Made by a program: the position numbers and the translations under genes. The notes beneath the pieces are model-generated. The model did no database searches. It was not told where the DNA came from and saw only the letters and a program-made list of their open reading frames with translations. 64,000 nucleotides of DNA from Salsipaludibacter sp963812245 (GTDB lineage: Bacteria; Actinomycetota; Nitriliruptoria; Nitriliruptorales; Nitriliruptoraceae): positions 1,240,001 through 1,304,000 of the forward strand of contig CAWEUK010000002.1 in NCBI GenBank assembly GCA_963812245.1. The letters run 5' to 3'. Shown here in pieces: positions 55,880 through 64,000 of this stretch. Each line of letters starts with the position of its first letter. The stretch's first letter is position 1.

Positions 55880-57348
55880 TCAGGACTGGGCGCGGGAGGC
55901 GATCGCCTGCGACAGGGCGCGCATGGCCAGGACCCGCATGGGTGTCACGGCCTGCCACCAGGTGATCCCTCCCAGACCGTGTGGCGCACAGACCAGGCGG
56001 ATGCCCAGGGCCGTGCCGGCGTCGTCGTCGGGGTCGCGTCCGAACCTCGAGCCACAGGCCGGCCGGCAGCGGCGCGTGCGCCGACAACAGGATGCGCGCC
56101 GACGTGTCCGCGCGGGCAGCGTCCCAACGCCGGGCCTCGTCGTTGTCGTTGTTGTCGTCGTTGTCGTTGTCGTCGCTGTTGTCGCGCTCGACGCCGCTGA
56201 CGATCGACGCGGCCGCGGACGGCGGGACGATGGGCAGGCGATCGAGGCCAACGGCGGTGCCGACCAGGCTGCGGGCAGCCGCTGCGCACGGCCGCCTCGG
56301 GGGCGTCGATGTGCAGCTGGGTGTCATGGGTGAGCAGGAGCTCGCCGGACCAGTCGGGGTCACTGGGCAACGGCGCGGCCGGCTCGCCCAGGGGATCGAC
56401 ATCGTCCCAGCCCAGGTCGACGACGCCCTGGTGGTCATGGTCGATGGCGGCGCGCACCGCGTCCTCGTAGGACACGAGCCCCCGCTCCGGCGGCGGGATG
56501 ACACCGTCGATGTCGTGGTCGACCATCACGGCGTCGCATTCCAGTGACTCGATCAGCGGCCGAGCCAGTCCGGGTGGGATCGGGGTCACGAGCCCGACCC
56601 AGCGACTGGCCAGCGTGGGGGTCAACGGTCGCAGGACCAGCAGGTGACGACGCCCGAGCCCGGCCACGCGGGCATAGGTCGACATCATCTCGCCGTAGGT
56701 CATCACGTCGGGTGAGCCGATGTCCCACCCCCGATCGGTCGCCATGTCGGCGGTGGCGGCTGCGACCAGGTAGTGCAGGGCATCGGTGATGGCGATCGGC
56801 TGGATGCGGTTGTGGACCCACTTGGGCGTGGTCATCACGGGCAGGCGCTCGGTGAGGTGGCGGATCAGTTCGAACGACGCCGAGCCCGATCCGATCACGA
56901 CGCCGGCCTGCAGGACCACCGTGGGCACCGGGCCGGCCATCAGGATGCGTCCGACCTCGATGCGTGACGCCAGGTGCGTCGACCAGTTGTCGTCATCCCG
57001 AGGGTGCAGGCCGCTGAGGTAGACGACCCGGCCGACGCCGACTGCCGACGTCGCGGCAACGATGTTGCGCGCGTTGGCTGCCTCCTCGGCCGCGAAGTCG
57101 TCGGAGCCACCCATCGAGTGCACGAGGTTGTAGAACACGTCCATGTCGGTGGCGGCACGCTCGAGTGAATCGACGTCACCGAGGTCTCCCTCCACCACCT
57201 CGACCCGGTCCGCCCACGGCACGCCGTCGAGCTTGGCGGGTGTGCGGGCCAGCACCCGAACGTCGTGGCCGGCTTCCAGCAGGCGAGGCACGAGGCGGCC
57301 ACCGATGTAGCCGGTTGCGCCCGTCACCAGGCAGCGAGGTGCGGTCAT
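55880..57348 (-). CDS. NAD-dependent epimerase/NmrA-like protein with DUF2867 domain (two apparent frameshifts)
   Basis: N-terminal Rossmann domain (VTGATGYIGGRLVPRLLEAGHDV; LVHSMGGSDDF; VVYLSGLHP) followed by a C-terminal DUF2867-like region whose homology jumps frame twice. Removing one base near 56286 restores AAARSLVGTAVGLDRLPIVPP, and one near 56042 restores RDPDDDAGTALGIRLV and the end GITWWQAVTPMRVLAMRALS. The corrected protein is 488 aa. Between the two shifts lies an Asp/Asn-rich tract (SDDNDNDDNNDND). Likely a membrane-associated NAD(P)-dependent oxidoreductase of unknown substrate. Confidence 0.8.
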
Positions 57349-57431
57349 GGTCCATCCCTGTGTTCGGTGACCGGCGAGTTCCGGGCGACAGTCCGGACAG
57401 CGGCGGCGTGCAGCGGCGGTGGTGTGTGCAG

Positions 57432-57441
57432 GACCCTACAG
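57432..57441. promoter_or_regulatory. Overlapping divergent -10 elements
   Basis: Minus TAGGGT (57432-57437) and plus TACAGT (57436-57441) overlap by two bases between the epimerase and YbaK-like genes, repeating the arrangement at 38552-38561. Confidence 0.3.
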
Positions 57442-57493
57442 TCGCCCCGCCACCGATGGGGTGGTCGAACGTCGTCGGTGCGGAGTGTGTGTC

Positions 57494-57977
57494 GTGGACT
57501 CGACCTCAGCAGGAGCCGAGCAGCCCAACCGCGCGCTCGCAGCGCTGGAGCGCGCCGGAATCGACCACACCGTGACCCGTCACGGCCGGGTCTCGTCGTT
57601 GGAGGAGGCGGCCGCGGTCCGTGGCATCGAGCCTCGCGACCTGGTCAAGACCATGGTGGTTCGGGTGGCGCCGGACGACCATCGCTTCGTGCTGGTGCCC
57701 GGCGACGCCACCATCGACTGGGCGCGGCTGCGCGCGGTCGTGGGCGTGTCGCGGATGACGATGGCCGACCAGGCGACCGCGCACGAGCTGACCGGCTACG
57801 AGCGCGGGACCATCACCCCGTTCGGCTCGGACACTGCCCTGCCGGTCATCGTCGACGAACGGATGGTGGGCCGGAAGATCTCGATCGGGCATGGGGGAGC
57901 ACGGTGCCGGGGTGACCGTGGCGGCCGACGACGTCATCGCCCACCTGGATGCGACGGTGGCCCCGATCTCGTCATGA
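57494..57977 (+). CDS. YbaK/EbsC-type aminoacyl-tRNA deacylase (apparent frameshift)
   Basis: Editing-domain protein expected to hydrolyse mischarged Cys-, Pro- or Ala-tRNA. GTG 57494; ALAALERAGIDHTVTRHG, then EAAAVRGIEPRDLVKTMVVR and the active-site Lys region, TPFGSDTALPVIVDERM. At about 57888 an extra G breaks the frame: removing it gives GMGEHGAGVTVAADDVIAHL and a stop at 57977, 160 aa in all, normal for the family. Unedited, the frame runs on into repeat DNA. Confidence 0.82.
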
Positions 57978-57984
57978 CATCGCC

Positions 57985-58200
57985 GCCCACCACACGGGCT
58001 CGGGCACCCAACCGGCTCGGGCACCCAACCGGCTCGGGCGACGACACCCAGCGAGGAGCGACGACACCCGGCGAGGACTGGCAGCGTCAGTTCGATGGCT
58101 GGCGTGGTCAGATCCAGGGACTGGCGGGGGGAGATCGAGACGTGCGTGGTCAGATCCAGGGACTGTCGGGGTGAGATCGAGAAGCGCGTGGTCAGATCGA
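57985..58200 (+). repeat. Cluster of three short tandem-repeat families
   Basis: After the YbaK-like stop come copies of GGCTCGGGCACCCAACC (57997-58040), two copies of a unit like GCGACGACACCCGGCGAGGA (58039-58077), and two and a half copies of a unit of about 40 bases starting GCGTGGTCAGATCCAGGGAC (58102-58200), which run up to the 3' end of the YczE gene. Confidence 0.75.
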
Positions 58201-58857
58201 CGTGGCGGTGACGGGACCGGGGATGTCGGGGACCACGCTGGTGCCGGCGAGTCGATGACCGATCGGCAACAGGACGTTGACCAGCGGCGGAACCGTGAAG
58301 GTCACGATCACGGTGCCGATTCCGACGGGGCCGCCGAGCAGCCAGCCAATGGCGATGATCACGAAGTCGCTGCCGAACTTGGCCGTGCCCGGTCGCATGT
58401 CGAATCGTCGATACAGGCCCACGAACAGCGAGTCCTGCGCCGATGGTCCCAGCTCGGCCGGCACGTACAGGCCGATGCCGAATGCGACCAACAGGCTGCC
58501 CGCCAGCATCATGGCGACCGAGGCGCCGGTGCTGCCCGGCACCGGCAGCCAGTCGAGCAGCAGGTCGATGGCCGGCCCACCGAGGAGTCCAAGGACCACG
58601 GTCGCAGGACCCGGCCGCTGTCCGAGCCAGCCCCAGGCCAGTGCCAGCGCCAGCAGGGACTCGATCACGATGACGGTCCCGAGGTTGACGCCGAACACCT
58701 CGGACAGCGCCACCTCCAGCACCTGCCACGACCCGGGACCCAGGTCGGAGGCGATCGTCATGGCGACGCCCGTCACGAGCGCCGACATGCCCACGACGAG
58801 CACCAGCCAGCGACGCCCGAGGCCGGACGTCGACAACGAGATGGAGGAACGGGGCAT
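58192..58857 (-). CDS. YczE/YyaS/YitT-family membrane protein
   Basis: 221 aa with five to six hydrophobic segments: WLVLVVGMSALVTGVAMTIA, LGTVIVIESLLALALAWGWL, ATVVLGLLGGPAIDLLLDWL, SVAMMLAGSLLVAFGIGLYV and DFVIIAIGWLLGG. Family marks are SDLGPGSWQVL and ELGPSAQDSLFVGLYRR. Function of the family is not established. ATG 58857 retained as the longest plausible start. Confidence 0.8.
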   Translation of the reverse strand: MPRSSISLSTSGLGRRWLVLVVGMSALVTGVAMTIASDLGPGSWQVLEVALSEVFGVNLGTVIVIESLLALALAWGWLGQRPGPATVVLGLLGGPAIDLLLDWLPVPGSTGASVAMMLAGSLLVAFGIGLYVPAELGPSAQDSLFVGLYRRFDMRPGTAKFGSDFVIIAIGWLLGGPVGIGTVIVTFTVPPLVNVLLPIGHRLAGTSVVPDIPGPVTATSI

Positions 58858-59230
58858 GGTGGGCTCGACAGGAGGCGGTGCACCGGGCGGTGGACGACGG
58901 TGGCGGGTGCGGCTGGCAACCGGCGTGGACGACGGTGGCGCGTGGGACTGGCGCCGGGCGGTGGGCGACGGTGGCGGGTGCGGCTGGCACGGCCACGGGT
59001 GGCGGGCAGGGAGTGGAGGCAGGGGGTGGCAGTGCGGGGTGTCGTCAGGGAGTGCCAGTCCAGGGGTGCGGTCAAGGCGTGCGGTCGGGGTGCGGTCAGG
59101 GCGTGCAGGTCACGGGCATGCAGGTCAAGGCGTGCAGGTCAAGGTGCAGTCAGACGACGGTAGTGATCCCCGCCGGACGGTCGCGGTCGTGCATGCCGTC
59201 GTTGGCCGGTGGCCGTCCGGGATCGCGGCG
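58858..59230 (+). repeat. Repeat-rich intergenic region
   Basis: About 370 bases dominated by degenerate tandem units like GTGGACGACGGTGGCGGGTG (58888-59000) and GTGCGGTCAGGGCGTGCAGG or CAGGTCAAGGCGTG (59030-59150). No gene supported. It separates two minus-strand genes. Confidence 0.7.
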
Positions 59231-59875
59231 TCACAGGGTCAGGCGGGATCCATCCGACAGGTCGGCCAGCACGATGCCGTCCGTCAGTTCCTGCAGCAGC
59301 CGGAGGTGGATGGCCCGACCGGCCGGCGACAGCAGGGCATCGTGGATCGGGACCATGGTGGGCGCGCCGACGTCGTTGACCCAGTCGGCCAGCATGGCGA
59401 TCGACGCCCACGGCGCCGATGTCGGCAGGGCGACCACGTCGACCAGGGGCATCGGCTCCAGTGCGTCGCCGGGATGCAGGATGCGGGCGCCGGCATCCTG
59501 TTCGATCACGACGCCGAGATTCGAGATCTGCGTGATGCGGTCGTGGATGCGGGCGTGTGGGGTCGCATGACCGGTCAACGTCAGGTCGCCAGCGCGCACC
59601 TGGTCGCCGGTTTCCATGGCGGTGCCGGCGATGTCGTGGTCGGCCAGGATGCGCATGCTGGCGGCATCACCGACGACGCGGGCCTGCGGGTTGGCCGCCA
59701 CCAGGGCGGGCAACCGTTCGACATCCACATGGTCGGCGTGACGGTGTGTCACCACGATCATCGACAGGTCTGCCAGGTCGTGCCAGCCGTCGGACAGACC
59801 ACCGGGGTCGATCAGGACGCGGGTCGTGTCGGACTCGATGAGGAGACTGGCGTGGCCCAGGTGGCTGACCTGCAT
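59231..59875 (-). CDS. MBL-fold metal-dependent hydrolase
   Basis: 214 aa. Start ATG 59875 gives QVSHLGHASLLIE, typical of the small UPF0173-like MBL group. Metal motif THRHADHVD and later His/Asp in LHPGDALEPMPLVD and VPIHDAL. A longer upstream frame lacks homology. Cytoplasmic; substrate unknown. A TAGACT -10 candidate lies at 59967-59972. Confidence 0.85.
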   Translation of the reverse strand: MQVSHLGHASLLIESDTTRVLIDPGGLSDGWHDLADLSMIVVTHRHADHVDVERLPALVAANPQARVVGDAASMRILADHDIAGTAMETGDQVRAGDLTLTGHATPHARIHDRITQISNLGVVIEQDAGARILHPGDALEPMPLVDVVALPTSAPWASIAMLADWVNDVGAPTMVPIHDALLSPAGRAIHLRLLQELTDGIVLADLSDGSRLTL

Positions 59876-60005
59876 GCTGGCAATCCAGTTCGTCGTCCGG
59901 TCGCGGTGCCGTCGGCGCATGCCACCTGTCGGGGCGTGCGGGCGCGCACGAGGCCGCGAATGCCCCAGTCTAGTTTCGTGTCGTGGCCGCAGGGCGTTGG
60001 TCGAT

Positions 60006-60647
60006 TCAGTCCACGACGTGGCACCCGACCAGGTGGTCGTCGACGACGCCGGCCGACTGCATCAGGGCATGGGCGACCGTCGGGCCCACGAACGAGAACC
60101 CGTGGGACTTGAGGTCGCGTGCCAGCGCGGTCGACGCTGGTGTCGAGGCAGGGATGTCAGCGCGTGTTCGAGGTCGTGGGCCTGGGTCGGACGGGGCCGA
60201 ACCGAAGACGACCTCGACCAACGACGTCCCCGCGGCCCGCAGGTCCAGCACCGCTCGGGCATTGCGCAGGGTGGCGTCGATCTTGGCGCGGTTGCGCACG
60301 ATCCCGGCATCGTTGAGCAGGCGAACGCGCTCGTGTTCTCCCCAGGTGGCGATGGTGGCGGGATCGAAGCCCTCGAAGGCGCGGACGAAGTTGTCGCGCT
60401 TGCGCAGGATCGTGATCCACGCCAGACCCGACTGGAAGGTCTCCAGCACCAGCAACTCGAACAGGGCGTGCTCGTCCCAGTCCTGCCGTGTCCGCGTGCC
60501 CCACTCGTGGTCGTGGTAGGCGACGTAGTCGGGGTCATGGCCCGGCCACCAGCACCGCAGCAGTCCGTCGTCGCCTCGGACCAGGTCGGGCACGCCAGAC
60601 CGGCGGTCATCCACGTCGTCGTGGGAGTGGGAAGGAACGGGGGACAC
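60006..60647 (-). CDS. tag: DNA-3-methyladenine glycosylase I
   Basis: 213 aa. GTG 60647 is chosen because AGGAGG lies six bases upstream. Removes 3-methyladenine from alkylated DNA. Typical features: RCWWPGHDPDYVAYHDHEWG near the N-terminus, FELLVLETFQSGLAWITILRKR (helix-hairpin region), FEGFDPATIA, and the end SFVGPTVAHALMQSAGVVDDH with Zn-binding Cys/His. The last residues (VGCHVVD) fit. A longer open frame upstream has no homology. Confidence 0.92.
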   Translation of the reverse strand: MSPVPSHSHDDVDDRRSGVPDLVRGDDGLLRCWWPGHDPDYVAYHDHEWGTRTRQDWDEHALFELLVLETFQSGLAWITILRKRDNFVRAFEGFDPATIATWGEHERVRLLNDAGIVRNRAKIDATLRNARAVLDLRAAGTSLVEVVFGSAPSDPGPRPRTRADIPASTPASTALARDLKSHGFSFVGPTVAHALMQSAGVVDDHLVGCHVVD

Positions 60648-60789
60648 GGACAACCTCCTGAGCCGGCGTGGCGGGGTCCGTGGGGCGTGTCCCGCTGGCT
60701 GGACCGACCTGCGTGACCACGGATGGCCATGCTGCCATGGCGGCGGCCGATGTGCTCGGCTCCACCGTCGGCGCGAGGCGACACAGCGG

Positions 60790-60795
60790 TACAGT
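60790..60795 (+). promoter_or_regulatory. Putative -10 element TACAGT for terC
   Basis: TACAGT lies 23 bases before the ATG at 60819, which is preceded by AGGAG. The short leader leaves no room for a metal riboswitch. Confidence 0.35.
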
Positions 60796-60818
60796 GGGCG
60801 ATCGTTCGAGGAGCCCGA

Positions 60819-62024
60819 ATGACCATTTCCGTCCTTGCCGGCCAGGTGGTGCTTGCCACCGAGGCGGCCACGAACTTCGTCGACCTGGACATCAAGGCGT
60901 GGGAATGGGTCGCCCTCGTGGTCACCATCCTCGTGCTGCTGATGGCCGACCTGCTGCTGGTCCATCGCAAACCCCACGTGATCTCCCTGCGCGAGGCGCT
61001 CATCGAGTCGGCGGTCTGGATCTCGATCGGCCTGGCGTTCGGCCTGGTCGTGTGGTGGGGGTTCGGTGCGGCCGCGTCGGGCGAGTACTACGCCGGCTAC
61101 CTGATCGAGAAGTCGCTGTCGATCGACAACGTCTTCGTGTGGGCCGTCATCCTCGGCTACTTCAAGATTCCGCAGCAGTACCAGTTCCGCGTCCTGTTCT
61201 GGGGTGTGTTCGGGGCCCTGGTGCTGCGTGCAGTCTTCATCTTCGCGGGCGTGGCGCTGCTCGCCCGCTTCGAGTGGCTGCTTGTCGTGTTCGGGGTGTT
61301 CCTCCTGTACACGGCGTGGAAGTTGGCCTCGCCCGGGGACCACGAGATCGACCCCGAGACATCTGCCGTCCTGCGGCTCGTGCGGCGCCTGGTGCCGACC
61401 ACCAACGAGTTGCACGGCCAGAAGATGTTCATCCGTCGCGACGGTCACCTCATGGCCACGCCGCTGTTCGCGGTGCTGGTGTTGATCGAGGCAACCGACG
61501 TGCTGTTCGCGGTCGACTCGGTCCCGGCCATCCTTGCGGTGTCACAGGAACCGTTCATCGTCTTCTCCTCAAATGCCTTCGCCATCATGGGCCTGCGTGC
61601 CCTGTACTTCTGTCTCGGCGGGCTCAAGGATCGGTTCCGGTACCTCGACTATGGCCTGGCGGCGATCCTGGCCTTCGTCGGCATCAAGATGCTGCTGCTC
61701 AACTGGGACATCCACATCCCGATCGTGCTGTCGCTGGCCATCATCTTCGGGCTCCTGACGATTTCGATCGTTGCCTCCCTGCGGGTGCCGTTCGACCCCG
61801 ACGACGACCACCATCCGCCGGGTGCCGACGACGGACCGGGGTGGGAGGACGTGGGCGATCACCATCCCGGCCCGGCGGAGCACGACGAGATCGATGGTGG
61901 CCCGTCCGATGGCGGCCCGTCCGGTGGTGGTTCGTGGGGTGGTGGCCACGCCACGGACCAGGCTGACGGTCCATCCGACGACCCGGCTGAGCGGGCCGGA
62001 TCCAGCGAGTCACGGGGCGAGTAG
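60819..62024 (+). CDS. TerC-family membrane protein with an acidic His-rich tail
   Basis: 401 aa. Seven to nine TM helices with the TerC signature EKSLSIDNVFVWAVIL and its repeat LIEATDVLFAVDSVPAILAV, whose acidic residues bind metal. Related Alx/TerC proteins export Mn(II) or load metal onto secreted enzymes. After the last helix (about 325) is a cytoplasmic tail rich in Asp, His and Gly (FDPDDDHHPPGADDG, DVGDHHPGPAEHDE), longer than usual and possibly metal-binding. ATG 60819 fits the family start. Confidence 0.9.
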   Translation: MTISVLAGQVVLATEAATNFVDLDIKAWEWVALVVTILVLLMADLLLVHRKPHVISLREALIESAVWISIGLAFGLVVWWGFGAAASGEYYAGYLIEKSLSIDNVFVWAVILGYFKIPQQYQFRVLFWGVFGALVLRAVFIFAGVALLARFEWLLVVFGVFLLYTAWKLASPGDHEIDPETSAVLRLVRRLVPTTNELHGQKMFIRRDGHLMATPLFAVLVLIEATDVLFAVDSVPAILAVSQEPFIVFSSNAFAIMGLRALYFCLGGLKDRFRYLDYGLAAILAFVGIKMLLLNWDIHIPIVLSLAIIFGLLTISIVASLRVPFDPDDDHHPPGADDGPGWEDVGDHHPGPAEHDEIDGGPSDGGPSGGGSWGGGHATDQADGPSDDPAERAGSSESRGE

Positions 62025-62067
62025 CGCCACGCCCAACTGCGCCCACGGCGAGCACTGCGTGACGGGA

Positions 62068-62073
62068 TACCGT
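62068..62073 (+). promoter_or_regulatory. Putative -10 element TACCGT for udk
   Basis: TACCGT lies 30 bases upstream of the uridine kinase ATG. Confidence 0.35.
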
Positions 62074-62103
62074 CACGATTCCGCCACGAGTCGAGGTCGG
62101 TGC

Positions 62104-62748
62104 ATGCCTTCGGTCACCCTGCAGCGCCCAGTCGTCATGGGTGTGGCCGGCGGTTCGGGGTCGGGCAAGACCACGGTGGTCACGGCCGTCGTGGACGCGA
62201 TCGGGGCCGACAAGATCGCGGTGCTGGCCCACGACGCCTACTACCACGACCTGTCGAACCTGCCGATGGAACAGCGTCGCAACACCAACTTCGACCATCC
62301 CAACGCCTTCGACGACGACCTGTTCATCGAGCACCTGTCACTGCTCAAGGCCGGTGCCGCGGTCGACGTGCCGACCTATGACTACGTCAACTACGTGCGG
62401 ATGGACGAGACCCGCCGGGTGCAGCCGCGACCGATCGTGCTGGCCGAGGGGATCCTGCTGTTCGCCTCCGCCCGGCTGCGCGAACTGCTCGACATCAAGG
62501 TCTTCGTGGACACCGACGACGACCTGCGACTGTTGCGTCGGTTGCGCCGCGACATCAGTGAACGTGGCCGGTCACTGGACTCGGTGGTGGAGCAGTACGA
62601 GTCGACCGTGCGACCAATGCACCTCGAGTTCGTGGAGCCCTCCAAGCGCTGGGCCGACATCCTGGTTCCTCGCGGTGGGGACAACAAGGTCGCGATCGAC
62701 ATGCTGGTGCGGGCGTTGACCTCGTCGACCGGGCTGAAGGCACCGTGA
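62104..62748 (+). CDS. udk: Uridine kinase
   Basis: 214 aa, normal length. Phosphorylates uridine or cytidine in pyrimidine salvage. Walker A GGSGSGKTT, AHDAYYHDLSNLP (substrate), NFDHPNAFDDDLF, PTYDYVNYVR and VLAEGILLFAS, then FVDTDDDLRLLRRLRRDISERGR (lid). ATG 62104. Confidence 0.93.
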   Translation: MPSVTLQRPVVMGVAGGSGSGKTTVVTAVVDAIGADKIAVLAHDAYYHDLSNLPMEQRRNTNFDHPNAFDDDLFIEHLSLLKAGAAVDVPTYDYVNYVRMDETRRVQPRPIVLAEGILLFASARLRELLDIKVFVDTDDDLRLLRRLRRDISERGRSLDSVVEQYESTVRPMHLEFVEPSKRWADILVPRGGDNKVAIDMLVRALTSSTGLKAP

Positions 62749-62803
62749 CCATGGCGACGGTCCCAGAGGGGGAGCTGATGCCCACCGCCCGCGTGGCGGC
62801 GCG

Positions 62804-63715
62804 ATGCGGGTGCTGGTGACCAACGACGACGGCGTGGACTCACCCGCCCTGCCGCCGTTGGTCCGGGCAGTCGCGCGGCTGGGACCGACCGACGTGGTGG
62901 CCCCGGATGGCGAGCGGTCCTGGAGCGGCAAGCACCTGTCGAGACTGCACCGGATCCCGCTGTCGACCGTGACGCGCGACGGCATCGAGATGCTGGCCGT
63001 GGGCGGGTCGCCGGCCGACGCCGCCCAGATCGGCTGCCATCGGGGCGACCGGCCCGACCTGGTGCTGTCGGGCATCAACCTCGGGCACAACCTCGGCACG
63101 GCCTTCCTGATGTCGTCCGGCACGGTCGGCGCGGCGATCGAGGCCGGACTGACGGGCCATCCGGCAATCGCCCTGTCGACCGGGATCGTCGAAGGTGACT
63201 TCATGGCGTGGCGTCGCCATGCCCAGTCGCGCGAGGCGCGTGGTGACTGGGAGCGCGTGGCCGCGATCGCGGCTGCCGTCGTCGACGACATCCTGGCTGC
63301 GGGCCTGCTCGACCACTGCGACGTGGTCTCGGTCAACCTCCCCTGGGAAGTGCAGGAGGTGACCCCGCGCCTGCTGACCGGGATCGCCCGTACGGGCTAC
63401 GGCCCGGTGTACAGCCCCGAGGCCGCCCAGGGCGAGGCCGGGCCGGGGCTGGCGGCGCCCAGTGACCGCCTGCCAGAGGACACCGTGGCCCTCCGCACGC
63501 CGTTGCATGACACGACGGCAGCGACCACCACGCCCTTCGAGCACTGGGTCCCCAGCTACAGCGGGCTGCGGTTCCTGGATGACGACCTTGCCGGCACCGA
63601 CATCGGTGCTGCCCGCGAGGGCCACGTGTCCATCACCCCGGTCATGCTGCCCACGGCGGCCCGGGTGCCGGCCCACGTCGCCACGCGGCTGGCCGGTGGC
63701 GCCGATCCCACCTGA
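62804..63715 (+). CDS. surE: 5'/3'-nucleotidase SurE
   Basis: 303 aa. Metal motif TNDDGVDSPAL, then APDGERSWSGKHLS, DLVLSGINLGHNLG and SSGTVGAAIEAG are the SurE signatures. Hydrolyses nucleoside monophosphates and perhaps short polyphosphate. The C-terminal part is about 40 residues longer than minimal SurE and less conserved. ATG 62804 starts directly on the fold. Adjacent to uridine kinase, so nucleotide turnover is a shared theme. Confidence 0.93.
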   Translation: MRVLVTNDDGVDSPALPPLVRAVARLGPTDVVAPDGERSWSGKHLSRLHRIPLSTVTRDGIEMLAVGGSPADAAQIGCHRGDRPDLVLSGINLGHNLGTAFLMSSGTVGAAIEAGLTGHPAIALSTGIVEGDFMAWRRHAQSREARGDWERVAAIAAAVVDDILAAGLLDHCDVVSVNLPWEVQEVTPRLLTGIARTGYGPVYSPEAAQGEAGPGLAAPSDRLPEDTVALRTPLHDTTAATTTPFEHWVPSYSGLRFLDDDLAGTDIGAAREGHVSITPVMLPTAARVPAHVATRLAGGADPT

Positions 63716-63838
63716 CGAGCGCGAATCCTGCGTGCACCTGTCCCACGACCGCTCCCGCGACCCGACATTCCCGTCATCCGTGTCCGTTCGACCCGCGATC
63801 CGGGCACGGGAGCGGGGTGTGGTGGTCCTACCCTCGAC

Positions 63839-63844
63839 AGACCA
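63839..63844 (+). promoter_or_regulatory. Putative -10 element TACCCT
   Basis: TACCCT lies 29 bases upstream of the aldo/keto reductase start. Confidence 0.35.
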
Positions 63845-63873
63845 CGAACCCTCGACGCCTCCGGAGCACTGAC

Positions 63874-64000
63874 ATGGCAGACATGATCTATCGACGACTC
63901 GGCAACGCTGGCGTGAAGGTGTCCGCCCTGTCCATCGGCTCGTGGGTGACCTACGGCGACCAGGTCGACATCGACGCGGCTGCCGAACAGCTCGACGTCG
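63874..64000 (+). CDS. Aldo/keto reductase, 3' end outside the window
   Basis: Forty-two codons are visible from ATG 63874: YRRLGNAGVKVSALSIGSWV, then TYGDQVDIDAAAEQLDV. This is the start of the aldo/keto reductase barrel, most like the potassium-channel beta-subunit (AKR6) group. The catalytic Tyr and His lie beyond the window. Confidence 0.8.
   Translation, partial: MADMIYRRLGNAGVKVSALSIGSWVTYGDQVDIDAAAEQLDV

Noticed and set aside
55880..57977. The broken genes here as true pseudogenes
   Set aside because: Corrected lengths and conserved sequence on both sides of each +1 shift favour base errors over decay, though this cannot be proven from the sequence alone.
60648..60818. yybP-ykoY manganese riboswitch upstream of terC
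   Set aside because: The leader after the likely -10 is only about 17 bases and the conserved riboswitch loops are absent.

Overview
The window is about 70 % G+C, with GTG and TTG starts, actinobacterial-type glycogen genes, a CarD regulator, DUF6325 and SHOCT proteins and many lipoproteins. It looks like the chromosome of a free-living, aerobic, high-GC actinobacterium, possibly a deep-branching lineage; species is not inferable. No rRNA, tRNA, CRISPR array, IS element or integrase was found. Most reading frames antisense to real genes are codon-bias shadows and are left out.

Layout. 0-5.7 kb: secreted proteins (a partial gene, a polyglycine protein, an SGNH hydrolase with a PKD domain, a penicillin/AHL-acylase-like Ntn hydrolase). 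5.7-11.7 kb: TfoX-like protein, EEP hydrolase, an orphan contractile-injection tube protein coupled to an ATPase-like fragment, a class V aminotransferase, a secreted sugar dehydrogenase and a deleted acetyltransferase gene. 11.8-19.3 kb: an XRE/NTPase/TPR regulator divergent from two membrane-protein genes, then a P-loop kinase fused to a GH13_18 glycoside phosphorylase, and a lipoprotein. 19.4-24.3 kb: a CHAT protease divergent from a VWA protein and a partner, all membrane-anchored; I rank this as the best candidate for an undescribed system. 24.4-32.6 kb: histidine utilisation (hutH, hutU, a Fe/2OG dioxygenase, a peptide-deformylase homologue, hutF, hutI) with a divergent IclR regulator. 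32.7-43.7 kb: small stress-type proteins, ABC exporter, flavin disulfide reductase, cystathionine-type PLP enzyme, SpoU methyltransferase, SDR, polyphosphate kinase, LLM oxidoreductase. 43.8-49.6 kb: branched-chain amino-acid ABC transporter (livK opposite livHMGF). 49.6-64 kb: CarD, PH/SHOCT protein, a candidate structured ncRNA, DUF445 protein, glgC-glgA, epimerase/DUF2867 protein, YbaK-type deacylase, YczE membrane protein, MBL hydrolase, DNA glycosylase, TerC, uridine kinase, SurE and a partial aldo/keto reductase.

How the genes work together. The hut genes convert histidine to N-formylglutamate, but no hutG is present; the deformylase homologue overlapping hutF is a plausible replacement. 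The liv operon imports amino acids. glgC-glgA (glycogen) and ppk (polyphosphate) serve storage, and the kinase-phosphorylase fusion may salvage a glucoside. The CHAT, VWA and partner proteins are predicted to meet at the outer membrane face.

Sequence-quality note. Five otherwise well-conserved genes (hutH, hutU, the flavin disulfide reductase, the epimerase/DUF2867 gene and ybaK-like) each need one or two single-base deletions to read through. All six shifts are +1 insertions in G/C contexts, and the corrected lengths are normal. I therefore treat these as probable sequence errors and annotate the full genes. The acetyltransferase at 11287-11696 is different: its middle is missing.
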